NCBI GenBank assembly: GCA_009776695.1
Contig: WRNI01000061.1
Location: 1 to 8,024 of the forward strand
Length of the DNA: 8,024 nucleotides
DNA from: Methanomassiliicoccaceae archaeon
GTDB taxonomy: Archaea; Thermoplasmatota; Thermoplasmata; Methanomassiliicoccales; Methanomethylophilaceae
Reading direction: 5' to 3'
The notes under the pieces were generated by a model, which was not told the DNA's origin, did no database searches, and was given only the letters and a program-made list of their open reading frames with translations. The translations under genes and the position numbers were made by a program. Shown piece after piece: positions 1 through 6,854 of the stretch; the stretch's first letter is position 1; each line of letters starts with the position of its first letter.

Positions 1-2160
1 GATGCGAAATGGGACTTCGCCGACGCGATAATATCAGACATCACGCTGAAGGCTAAGTACGAGAACGACCCTGAATATTACTTCAAGGTGATATTCGACG
101 ATGACAACGGCTCCTCAACGGAAGCATGGGTGCTCAAGGGTGAGACCGTTAGTGAACCAAGTGTTCCGACCAAAGGATCACTGACGTTCATCGGCTGGTT
201 CATCAACGGTTTCGTATGGGACTTTGGCGACCCGGTGAATGAGGACATGACATTGACAGCGGTCTACGAGAATGACCCCGAATACCACTACGAGGTGACA
301 TTCGACGATGACAACGGTAACGCGGTCATTGTATGGATCCTCAAAGGCGAGATCGTCGGTGAGCCAAGTGTTCCGACCAAAGGTTCGCTGACATTCGTCG
401 GCTGGTTCCTCGGAGACACTGAATGGAATTTCAGCGACGCAGTCACAACGGACATAACGCTGAAAGCAAAGTACGAGAACGATCCCGAGTACTATTACAA
501 GGTGACGTTCGATGCGGACAACGGCTTGCCGCAACAGGAAGAATGGGTGCTCAAAGGCGACACTGTCGCCGAGCCAACTGTTCCTTCGAAGGGATCGCTG
601 ACCTTCATCGGCTGGTTTGTCAACGGGACCATCTGGGACTTCGCCGGCCCGGTGAATGAGGACATGACATTGACAGCGGTCTACGAGAATGACCCCGAAT
701 ATTACTTCAAGGTGATATTCGACGATGACAACGGTAACGCGGTCATTGTATGGGTACTCAAAGGTGATATCGTCGCCGAGCCCGCTGTCCCGGCAAAAGG
801 TTCGCTGACATTCACCGGCTGGTTCCTCAACGATGCAGAATGGGACTTCGCCGACGCGGTAATATCAGACATCACGCTGAAAGCGAAATATGAGAACGAT
901 CCCGAATACTACTTCAAAGTGATATTCGACGCAGACAACGGAACCGCTTCCGAAGAAGCATGGGCCCTCAAAGGTGAGATCGTCGCTGAGCCAACTGTTC
1001 CTACCAAAGGATCACTGACGTTCATCGGATGGTATGACGGCGACACCGAATGGGAATTCAGCGATGCGGTCACAACGGACATAACGCTGAAAGCGAAGTA
1101 CGAGAATGACCCGGAATATTATTTCGAGGTAACATTCGACGATGACAACGGCAACACGGTCATCGTATGGGTGCTCAAAGGCGACACCGTCGCTGAGCCG
1201 GCCATTCCTTCAAAGGGATCGCTGTCCTTCATCGGCTGGTTTGTAAACGGGACCATCTGGGACTTCGTCGACCCGGTGAATGAGGACATGACACTGACGG
1301 CAGTCTACGAGAACGATCCCGAGTACTATTACAAGGTGATATTCGACGGTGACAACGGCTCCTTGTCAGAATCATGGGTGCTCAAGGGTGAAATCGTCGC
1401 CGAGCCCGCTGTCCCCGTGAAGGGATCGCTGACGTTCATCGGCTGGTTCCTCGGAGGGACGGAATGGGACTTCAGCGACGCAGTCACAACGGACATAACG
1501 CTGAAAGCAAAGTACGGGAACGACCCTGATTATTATTTCAAGGTAGTATTTGACGATGACAGCGGCAACGCAGTCATCGAATGGGTACTGAAGGATACTC
1601 AGGCGAACGAACCCTCGGTTCCGTCCAAAGGTTCGCTGACATTCATCGGCTGGTTCATAGGAGGCACAGAATGGGACTTCGGTGATGCGGTTACGGCGGA
1701 CATGACGCTGACCGCAGTTTACGAGAACGACCCCGAATATTACTTCAAAGTGATGTTCGACGACGATAACGGCTCCTCGTCAGAAGTATGGGTGCTCAAA
1801 GGCGACACCGTCGCTGAGCCCGCTACTCCGGCGAAGGGATCGCTGACGTTCATCGGCTGGTTCGTCAACGGAACCATCTGGGACTTCGGCGATTCAGTGA
1901 TATCAGACATCACTCTGACCGCGGTCTACGAGAACGATCCCGAGTACTATCACAAGGTGATATTCGACGGTGACAACGGCTCCTCGTCAGAAGTATGGGT
2001 GCTCAAAGGCGACACCGTCGCTGAGCCTGCTGTCCCCGTGAACGGATCACTGACATTCACCGGCTGGTTCATTGGAGACGCGGAATGGGAATTCGGTACT
2101 GCGGTGAACGGAGATATGACGCTTGTCGCGAAATATGCTCACGATCCGATAACGTTCACC
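1..2160 (+). repeat. Tandem array of about 207-bp coding repeats (10 full + 1 partial)
   Basis: Unit boundaries, set at the V-x-F-D codon, are 88, 295, 502, 712, 919, 1129, 1336, 1543, 1750 and 1957; bases 1-87 are the tail of another unit. Units are 69 codons, except the third and fifth (70 codons, one extra residue before the first Trp) and the last (68 codons), so the frame is always kept. Several blocks are identical at DNA level: 231-284 with 648-701 (54 bp), 1768-1820 with 1975-2027 (53 bp), 430-475 with 1471-1516 (46 bp) and 472-505 with 1306-1339 (34 bp). The array probably continues upstream of the window. Such arrays are prone to copy-number change and to assembly collapse. Confidence 0.95.
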
Positions 2161-2502
2161 GTGACCGTCAGCGTAACATCCGCCGACGGCGGTTCGTTCG
2201 AGTACAGGATCGATAATGCGTCCGTATACGAAGCGTTAACGGGCCCGATAACCGTCGTATGCGGATCGTACATCGAGATAAGGGCGGCAGTGAATGACGG
2301 CTACTCGTTCGTATGGGACGACGGCAGGGCATCAGAGAACGTTATCGCGTTCACCGTGACATGCGACGAGGACCTTGCGGGAACGTTCTCGCTGCTCACA
2401 GAAAGCGACTCCACCGTGATATGGTCCCTTCTGATCCTGGCGATCTTCGCCCTTCTGCTGATATTCACATTCTTTGCCGGCAGGGGCGAAGAGGAGGAAT
2501 GA
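1..2502 (+). CDS. Giant InlB-type repeat surface protein, membrane-anchored, 5' partial
   Basis: The reading frame is open from base 1, so the true start lies upstream; the GTG at 88 is only a Val codon inside a repeat. The 833 visible residues are ten full 68-70-residue repeats plus a partial one (to about 2160), a divergent domain (about 2161-2406), one hydrophobic helix (about 2413-2481, TVIWSLLILA... to FFAG), then an R-G-E-E-E-E tail. Each repeat has F-D-x-D-N-G, W-x-L-K, E-P-x-x-P, G-S-L-T-F-x-G-W-F, W-x-F and D-[IM]-T-L-x-A-x-Y, the plan of Listeria-Bacteroides / InlB B-repeats (Flg_new), which form small beta-rich stalk units. The post-repeat domain (G-S-Y-I-E-I, N-D-G-Y-S-F, F-T-V-T-C, A-G-T-F) resembles the divergent InlB B-repeat family and has two Cys that could pair. 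I infer an exported adhesin-like protein with repeats outside the cell and the acidic tail in the cytoplasm. The signal peptide and any ligand-binding head lie outside the window, so the ligand is unknown. No sortase-type motif is visible. Confidence 0.9.
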   Translation, partial: DAKWDFADAIISDITLKAKYENDPEYYFKVIFDDDNGSSTEAWVLKGETVSEPSVPTKGSLTFIGWFINGFVWDFGDPVNEDMTLTAVYENDPEYHYEVTFDDDNGNAVIVWILKGEIVGEPSVPTKGSLTFVGWFLGDTEWNFSDAVTTDITLKAKYENDPEYYYKVTFDADNGLPQQEEWVLKGDTVAEPTVPSKGSLTFIGWFVNGTIWDFAGPVNEDMTLTAVYENDPEYYFKVIFDDDNGNAVIVWVLKGDIVAEPAVPAKGSLTFTGWFLNDAEWDFADAVISDITLKAKYENDPEYYFKVIFDADNGTASEEAWALKGEIVAEPTVPTKGSLTFIGWYDGDTEWEFSDAVTTDITLKAKYENDPEYYFEVTFDDDNGNTVIVWVLKGDTVAEPAIPSKGSLSFIGWFVNGTIWDFVDPVNEDMTLTAVYENDPEYYYKVIFDGDNGSLSESWVLKGEIVAEPAVPVKGSLTFIGWFLGGTEWDFSDAVTTDITLKAKYGNDPDYYFKVVFDDDSGNAVIEWVLKDTQANEPSVPSKGSLTFIGWFIGGTEWDFGDAVTADMTLTAVYENDPEYYFKVMFDDDNGSSSEVWVLKGDTVAEPATPAKGSLTFIGWFVNGTIWDFGDSVISDITLTAVYENDPEYYHKVIFDGDNGSSSEVWVLKGDTVAEPAVPVNGSLTFTGWFIGDAEWEFGTAVNGDMTLVAKYAHDPITFTVTVSVTSADGGSFEYRIDNASVYEALTGPITVVCGSYIEIRAAVNDGYSFVWDDGRASENVIAFTVTCDEDLAGTFSLLTESDSTVIWSLLILAIFALLLIFTFFAGRGEEEE

Positions 2503-2538
2503 TCCCGAGGATGAGAAAAACAGGCAGCGAACATACAT

Positions 2539-2571
2539 CAGGGGGGAGACCCCCTGTTTTTTTTTCTTTTT
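2539..2571 (+). terminator. Hairpin plus T-tract terminator of the repeat-protein gene
   Basis: A 7-bp perfect stem (CAGGGGG at 2539-2545 pairing with CCCCCTG at 2550-2556) closes a GAGA loop (GNRA type). It is followed at once by nine T, one C and five T (2557-2571). It lies 36 bases after the stop at 2500-2502. Archaeal RNA polymerase can terminate on T tracts alone, so the hairpin may also or instead stabilise the 3' end. Confidence 0.85.
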
Positions 2572-2617
2572 GACCCTTTCTTATGCAGATATGACGATAT
2601 CGCGCGAGTGCCGGGAT

Positions 2618-2634
2618 GAAAGCAGTATAATATA
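2618..2634 (+). promoter_or_regulatory. Archaeal BRE/TATA promoter of the CoA-transferase/GNAT gene
   Basis: A TATA box (TATAATATA, 2626-2634) is preceded by a purine-rich BRE-like GAAAG at 2618-2622. Its centre is about 30 bases before the ATG at 2660. With the usual archaeal offset of about 26 bases, transcription would begin near 2656, giving a leader of only a few bases. No clear Shine-Dalgarno sequence precedes the ATG, which fits a leaderless mRNA. The rest of the 2503-2659 gap holds only the upstream terminator. Confidence 0.6.
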
Positions 2635-2659
2635 GTGAAATTTTGATACGGACATTGAA

Positions 2660-4513
2660 ATGTACTGGCGCGACGAGTATGAAAAGAAGGTATCAACGCC
2701 CAAGAAGGCGTTGGCGTCCGTGAAACCCGGGAGGACGATATTCATCAGCGGAGGCTGCGCCAGACCCAAATACGTTCTGGAGAACCTTCTGAAAAAACAG
2801 GCGTCACGCGACAATAAGGTGCTGACATCATTCAATTTCCTTCCGAGTCCGTTCTCTGACGAGAACGTACAGAAAAACTTCCGCGTGAATTCTTTCTACA
2901 TGGACCGCGAGGTTGAAGAAGGCGTATCAAAAGGAATGATGGACTATACGCCCGTCCATTCATCCGAGCTTCCGTACATGCTCGAATCGGGAAGGATATC
3001 GGTGGACATAGCCATAATACAGGTGTCCGCGCCGGACATGCACGGCTACTGTTCGTTAGGTACATCCGTCGATATCGCGAAATCTGCTGTAAAAGCGGCG
3101 AATATTGTCATAGCGGAGGTGAACAGACAGATGCCGAGGACGCTCGGCGATTCGTTTGTTCACATCTCTGAGATGGACCACATCATCGAAGTTGATTATC
3201 CCGTTGACCATGAGATGGACCCGGAGGATGTGAGCGACGACGTTCTCGATGCGATAGGACGTAACGTATCGATACTCGTATCGGACGGCGCTACATTGCA
3301 GATAGGCATAGGAAGGGTGCCGAACGCCGTCCTTAAGCATATGCGCGGAAAGAAACATCTCGGCATACACACAGAGATGTTCTCCGACGGTGTCATGGAA
3401 CTGGTGGAAGAGGGCGTGATAACAGGAGAACGAAAATCAATACATCCGAACAAGATAGTAACGTCGTTCGTCATAGGCTCTCAGAAATTAATGGAATTCA
3501 TTGATAACAATCCGACAATAGAATTCCATCCTTCCGATTATACGAACGATCCGATCGTGATAGCAAAGAACAGTAAAATGGTGGCAATAAACACGGCGTC
3601 GTCGGTCGATCTGACAGGTCAGGTACTGTCGGACAGGACGGGACTGAAGAACGTTGACAATCCCGGCGCCCTGGCGGAGTTCGCCAGAGGTTCGTCGTAC
3701 GCTCACGGAAGGTCGGTGATAGCGATACCGTCAACTTCCGAAGATGTTTCAAAGATCGTCGCGTCGATACCGCAGGGCGCAGGCGTCTCGTTATCACGGG
3801 AGGATGTGCATTACGTTGTCACCGAATACGGAATAGCGCATCTCCGCGGACGTACGTTAGCGAACCGTGCGCTGGAGCTGATAAGCGTGGCGCACCCGTA
3901 CCACAGATGGAAGCTTCTTGACGAGGCCGTGAAATTAGGATATCTTCCGGAGGACCAGAGCCGCCGTCCGTATACCGGAAGACCGTATCCGAAGGAGTTC
4001 GAATTTTACGAGAAGTTCGCAGGCGCCGAATTGTTCATACGTCCGGTGAAACCGACGGACGAGGATATGATCAAGGACCTTTTCTATTCATTCTCAGAGA
4101 AAACGATGCAGCAGAGGTTCATGTCCGCCCGTATCGTGCAGCCGAGGTTCGAGCGCATGAACCAGGCGAACATCGATTATGATACGACGATGGCCTTCGG
4201 CATGTTCCTCAAGGTGAGGGAAAGAACGGAGATGGTGGCCATCTGCGGTTACGAGTACGACGTGAAAACAAGCAACGCGGAGGTATCGTTCGCCGTAAAG
4301 GATGAATGGCAGGGGAAAGGCCTCGGCACGTATATGTTAAATCTTCTGATAAAGGTGGGAAAAGCAAGGAACGTAAAGACGTTCACCGCCGAAGTATTGT
4401 CAACCAACGTCGGTATGCTGAACCTCTTCTACCGTACCGGTCTTGACGTCAACGCGAAGCTGGAAGATGATGTTTACGTCGTTTCATTCAATCTGGTGAA
4501 ACGATCGGACTGA
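2660..4513 (+). CDS. Acetyl-CoA hydrolase/CoA-transferase fused to a GNAT acetyltransferase
   Basis: The protein has 617 residues. Residues about 1-450 match the acetyl-CoA hydrolase / 4-hydroxybutyrate-type CoA-transferase family, which moves CoA between carboxylic acids (or hydrolyses the thioester) through a glutamyl-CoA intermediate. Visible motifs are S-A-P-D-M-H-G-Y (123-130), G-I-G-R-V-P-N (216-222), H-T-E-M-F-S-D-G (237-244, E239 the likely catalytic Glu by analogy with clostridial 4-hydroxybutyrate CoA-transferase), and V-T-E-Y-G-I-A-H-L-R-G (387-397). Residues about 455-615 are a GNAT domain beginning F-I-R-P-V-K-P-T-D-E, with the acetyl-CoA-binding Q-G-K-G-L-G at 551-556; its opening resembles GNAT domains of Pat-type protein lysine acetyltransferases. 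This two-domain layout is known from other prokaryotes. The start is well fixed: an in-frame TGA at 2636 leaves ATG 2660 as the only start codon before the family motifs. The acyl substrate and the acetylated target cannot be read from sequence. It is convergent with the acyl-CoA synthetase, with no gap between them. Confidence 0.9.
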   Translation: MYWRDEYEKKVSTPKKALASVKPGRTIFISGGCARPKYVLENLLKKQASRDNKVLTSFNFLPSPFSDENVQKNFRVNSFYMDREVEEGVSKGMMDYTPVHSSELPYMLESGRISVDIAIIQVSAPDMHGYCSLGTSVDIAKSAVKAANIVIAEVNRQMPRTLGDSFVHISEMDHIIEVDYPVDHEMDPEDVSDDVLDAIGRNVSILVSDGATLQIGIGRVPNAVLKHMRGKKHLGIHTEMFSDGVMELVEEGVITGERKSIHPNKIVTSFVIGSQKLMEFIDNNPTIEFHPSDYTNDPIVIAKNSKMVAINTASSVDLTGQVLSDRTGLKNVDNPGALAEFARGSSYAHGRSVIAIPSTSEDVSKIVASIPQGAGVSLSREDVHYVVTEYGIAHLRGRTLANRALELISVAHPYHRWKLLDEAVKLGYLPEDQSRRPYTGRPYPKEFEFYEKFAGAELFIRPVKPTDEDMIKDLFYSFSEKTMQQRFMSARIVQPRFERMNQANIDYDTTMAFGMFLKVRERTEMVAICGYEYDVKTSNAEVSFAVKDEWQGKGLGTYMLNLLIKVGKARNVKTFTAEVLSTNVGMLNLFYRTGLDVNAKLEDDVYVVSFNLVKRSD

Positions 4514-6157
4514 TCATTTATTGTCGCTGTTGCGTATCTCGACGCGCCGTATCTTTCCGCTGAGCGTCTTCGGCAGTATCTTCACAAATTCTACTACACG
4601 AGGGTACTTATACGGCGCCGTCTCCCTTTTCACGAAATCCTGAATGTCCTTTTTCAGCTTGTCCGACGCTTCGTAACCGTCCCTCAGAACTATCGTCGCC
4701 TTCACCAGCTGACCGCGTACGTCGTCAGGAACGCCCGTTACCGCGGATTCCTTCACGGCGGGATGATTTGCAAGGACGCTCTCTATCTCGAACGGTCCGA
4801 TACGGTAGCCTGACGATTTTATTATGTCGTCGTTCCGGCCGACATACCATACGTAGCCGTCCTCGTCCATCCATGCTATGTCGCCGGTGTGATGCCATCC
4901 TCCGTATACCGTTTCGGCGGTCTTTTCGGGATCGCGGTAATAGCATACCATGAGACCGGGCGTGCGCGGTTCCGCGCCGACGACTATCTCGCCGGTGACG
5001 CCGGCGGGACAGCTCTTGCCTTCCGCGTCAATTATGTCGACACGGTACTGCGGCGACGGCTTTCCCATAGATCCCGGGCGGGGTATCATGCCTTTCGTAT
5101 TGCAGACCGTAAGCGTCGTCTCCGTCTGTCCGTACCCTTCCATTAACTTGAGACCGGTGGCGTCAAGCCATTTGTAGTAGACATCAGGATTCAAAGCTTC
5201 GCCGGCTATCGTCGCATGCTTCAGGCACGAAAGGTCGTGGTCCTTCAGATTGCCGTCGTTCAGGAACATCCTGAACATCGTCGGCGGGCAGCAGAGCGTC
5301 GTAACCTTGTATTTTGATATCACGCGCAATACGTCATCGGGAACGAACCTGTCATAGTCGTATACGAACACGCCGGCCTCCATGAACCATTGTCCGTAAA
5401 GTTTCCCCCAGGCGACCTTTGCCCATCCCGTGTCGGCGATCGTAAGATGAAGACCGTCGGGATCGACATCATGCCAATGCTTCGCCGTTGATATATGACC
5501 GATCGAGTACGTATGGTCATAAAGCACCATCTTCGGATGTCCCGTGGTGCCCGATGAGAAGTACATGAGCATCGGATCGGTGATCTTCGAAGGTATCCGC
5601 GCAAGCGAATCCGAAGCGTTCTCGATACCTTTCTCAAGGTCATGCCATCCTTCGCGCGGTCCGCCCAATATTATCTTATGTTCCAGCGTGGGAATGTTCT
5701 CGGCCGCGTCAACAGCCTCGGGAAGCCCGTCGCCGGATATGCATATCGCCGCTTTCACCGAAGCCGCGTTGACACGGTACTCAACGTCATGTTTCTTCAG
5801 CATGAACGTCGCCGGTATGCCGAGCGCGCCTATTTTGTGCAACGCCATAAGAACATACCAGAACTGATAGTTATTTTTCAGCACCACGAGAACGGCGTCG
5901 CCTTTCTTTATTCCCAGGGAAAGGAAATAGTTAGCGGCTTTATTCGAATATCTCATCATCTCGCCGAATGTTAACGTCTTATCGTTACCGTGAACGTCGC
6001 ACCATACGAGCGCACGTCTCTCAGGATCGTTCGTTCCTATGTCGTCAACAACGTCGTAAGCAAAATTGAAGTCCTCGGGGCATTTCATCTTATACTCGGA
6101 CAGAACGCCGTCCTTGCCGTACTTCTCCTCAACATACCGCAAATGTATGTTCCTCAT
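4514..6157 (-). CDS. AMP-forming acyl-CoA synthetase (medium/branched-chain type)
   Basis: The protein has 547 residues from ATG 6157. It activates a carboxylic acid with ATP to an acyl-adenylate and then to acyl-CoA, probably in the cytosol. All core ANL-superfamily motifs are present: A3 P-loop S-S-G-T-T-G-H-P-K (201-209), A5 Y-G-Q-T-E-T (342-347), A7 H-T-G-D (423-426), A8 hinge G-R-N-D-D-I-I-K (440-447), and A10 P-K-T-L-S-G-K (529-535) with catalytic K535. The T-G-W-A-K-V-A-W-G-K stretch and overall length place it with archaeal and animal medium-chain synthetases (Macs/ACSM) rather than with the longer, about 650-residue acetyl-CoA synthetases. A related Methanosarcina enzyme is, as I recall, best with 2-methylbutyrate; the substrate here is unknown. 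The frame is open to 6196, but I chose ATG 6157 because its ATGA overlaps the stop of the regulator gene, a GGGGGA stretch lies 7-12 bases upstream, and the family-like N-terminus (RNIHLRYVEEKYG) starts there. It is very likely cotranscribed with the regulator. Confidence 0.92.
   Translation of the reverse strand: MRNIHLRYVEEKYGKDGVLSEYKMKCPEDFNFAYDVVDDIGTNDPERRALVWCDVHGNDKTLTFGEMMRYSNKAANYFLSLGIKKGDAVLVVLKNNYQFWYVLMALHKIGALGIPATFMLKKHDVEYRVNAASVKAAICISGDGLPEAVDAAENIPTLEHKIILGGPREGWHDLEKGIENASDSLARIPSKITDPMLMYFSSGTTGHPKMVLYDHTYSIGHISTAKHWHDVDPDGLHLTIADTGWAKVAWGKLYGQWFMEAGVFVYDYDRFVPDDVLRVISKYKVTTLCCPPTMFRMFLNDGNLKDHDLSCLKHATIAGEALNPDVYYKWLDATGLKLMEGYGQTETTLTVCNTKGMIPRPGSMGKPSPQYRVDIIDAEGKSCPAGVTGEIVVGAEPRTPGLMVCYYRDPEKTAETVYGGWHHTGDIAWMDEDGYVWYVGRNDDIIKSSGYRIGPFEIESVLANHPAVKESAVTGVPDDVRGQLVKATIVLRDGYEASDKLKKDIQDFVKRETAPYKYPRVVEFVKILPKTLSGKIRRVEIRNSDNK
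6154..6157 (-). other. ATGA stop/start overlap coupling regulator and synthetase
   Basis: On the minus strand the ATG of the synthetase (6157-6155) overlaps the TGA of the HTH-cupin gene (6156-6154). Four-base overlaps of this kind usually mean one mRNA and coupled translation by the same ribosomes, so the regulator and the enzyme are expected in linked amounts. Confidence 0.85.
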
Positions 6158-6726
6158 CTGAGGTCCCCCTTCAGAACCACAGCAATGAACACGCACCCCT
6201 CTTTATCAAGCGCGGTCATCCCATGCTTTCTTGATGAATCGTAATAAACGGAATCGCCTTCGTTCAGATCTTCGGTATGATCCTCGTACACAAATCTCAT
6301 GCGTCCTTTCAGCACGTAGTTCAGTTCCTGACCCGCATGAGAGGACGTCGGTATCTTTTTCAGTTCGTCGGCGCGGTACGGCGCGGTGACAACGAACGGT
6401 TCGGCTGCCTTGTTCTTGAAGTTCGATGCGATATGGCGGTACTCAAAGCCTTCGCGTCTCTTCATAGGCAATCCCTTCCCGGATCGCACGACCGTGTAGC
6501 CGGAAAGATGCGGGTTCTCGCCCGTAAGCAGTTCAACGATGTCGACGCCGAACTTCTCTGCACATTTGTAAAGGAACGTGAACGTGAAATCCTTATTGCC
6601 GGTCTCAAGCTCATTGTACTCGCTCACAGTAACGCCGGCGGCGTTCGCCATCTCTTTTTGCGTGTACCCCGTTGCGTCACGCAGCGCGCGTATGCGCTCG
6701 GCTATGTCGTTGATCCTGGTGTCCAT
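6154..6726 (-). CDS. XRE-type HTH plus cupin transcriptional regulator
   Basis: The protein has 190 residues from ATG 6726. Residues about 1-68 form an XRE/Cro-type helix-turn-helix (I-A-E-R-I-R-A-L-R, then G-Y-T-Q-K-E-M-A-N-A-A-G-V-T-V-S-E-Y-N, then L-E-T-G). Residues about 115-188 form a cupin barrel with H130-A-G-Q-E134 ... Y-V-L-K-G, E-G-D-S-V-Y-Y and H168. The second His of the classic H-x-H metal motif is Gly here, so metal binding is possible but not certain. HTH-cupin proteins commonly bind a small metabolite or metal with the cupin and an operator with the HTH. The open frame runs to 6924, but that would overlap the divergent ATPase gene; the HTH begins at MDTRINDIAE, and a TATA box sits 26 bases upstream of ATG 6726. 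It is first in an operon with the acyl-CoA synthetase and divergent from the ATPase-oxidoreductase operon, so either or both are likely targets. Confidence 0.88.
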   Translation of the reverse strand: MDTRINDIAERIRALRDATGYTQKEMANAAGVTVSEYNELETGNKDFTFTFLYKCAEKFGVDIVELLTGENPHLSGYTVVRSGKGLPMKRREGFEYRHIASNFKNKAAEPFVVTAPYRADELKKIPTSSHAGQELNYVLKGRMRFVYEDHTEDLNEGDSVYYDSSRKHGMTALDKEGCVFIAVVLKGDLR

Positions 6727-6747
6727 GATTAAGAGATAGGGACAAAG

Positions 6748-6756
6748 TAAATAAAA
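6748..6756 (-). promoter_or_regulatory. TATA box of the regulator-synthetase operon
   Basis: Read on the minus strand this is TTTTATTTA, an archaeal TATA-like element. Its centre is 26 bases upstream of ATG 6726, the usual TATA-to-start-site distance, which predicts a leaderless mRNA starting at or next to the ATG. No Shine-Dalgarno sequence is evident upstream of this ATG, which agrees. Confidence 0.55.
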
Positions 6757-6783
6757 GATAGCAGTCGCGTCGGCGAAGAAATG

Positions 6784-6803
6784 TTCCGCGGCGATGCGCG
6801 GAA
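6784..6803. promoter_or_regulatory. Inverted repeat, candidate operator
   Basis: Perfect 7-base arms TTCCGCG (6784-6790) and CGCGGAA (6797-6803) flank a 6-base spacer. The right arm overlaps the BRE position of the + strand promoter, so a bound protein would block or help TFB/TBP there. It lies 58-77 bases upstream of the regulator's start codon. Symmetry, size and position suit a dimeric HTH protein, most simply the neighbouring HTH-cupin regulator, but that pairing is inferred. Confidence 0.5.
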
Positions 6804-6814
6804 ACGTTTTATAA
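6801..6814 (+). promoter_or_regulatory. BRE/TATA promoter of the ATPase-oxidoreductase operon
   Basis: GAAAC (6801-6805, BRE-like) is followed by TTTTATAA (6807-6814), a strong archaeal TATA match. The predicted start is near 6836-6838, leaving a leader of roughly 17-19 bases. That leader contains a Shine-Dalgarno sequence, GGGAGTGA at 6842-6849, five bases before ATG 6855. Unlike the two other promoters in the window, this one predicts a leadered mRNA. Confidence 0.65.
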
Positions 6815-6854
6815 GCATGACCGCTCTGTTTTGCTGATAACGGGAGTGACATAA

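Noticed and set aside
178..534. 118-codon minus-strand open frame inside the repeat array
   Set aside because: It is antisense to the repeat-protein gene, has no family motif, and its openness comes from the repeated codon pattern of the real gene.
1..2160. CRISPR array or non-coding satellite
   Set aside because: Units are about 207 bp, directly adjacent without unique spacers, kept in one reading frame and with protein-level conservation, so this is a coding repeat array.
2313..2573. Open frame crossing the end of the repeat gene and the terminator
   Set aside because: It overlaps the membrane helix codons in another frame, runs through the terminator hairpin and T tract, and encodes an Arg-rich non-conserved peptide.
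5544..5974. Two plus-strand open frames of about 107-110 codons within the synthetase gene
   Set aside because: They are antisense to a strongly conserved enzyme gene, overlap each other in different frames, and show no recognisable domain.
6158..6196. N-terminal extension of the acyl-CoA synthetase to ATG 6196
   Set aside because: It would overlap the regulator by more than 40 bases and add a Cys-rich tail (MRVHCCGSEGGPQ) unlike the family; the ATGA overlap at 6157 is a far better start.
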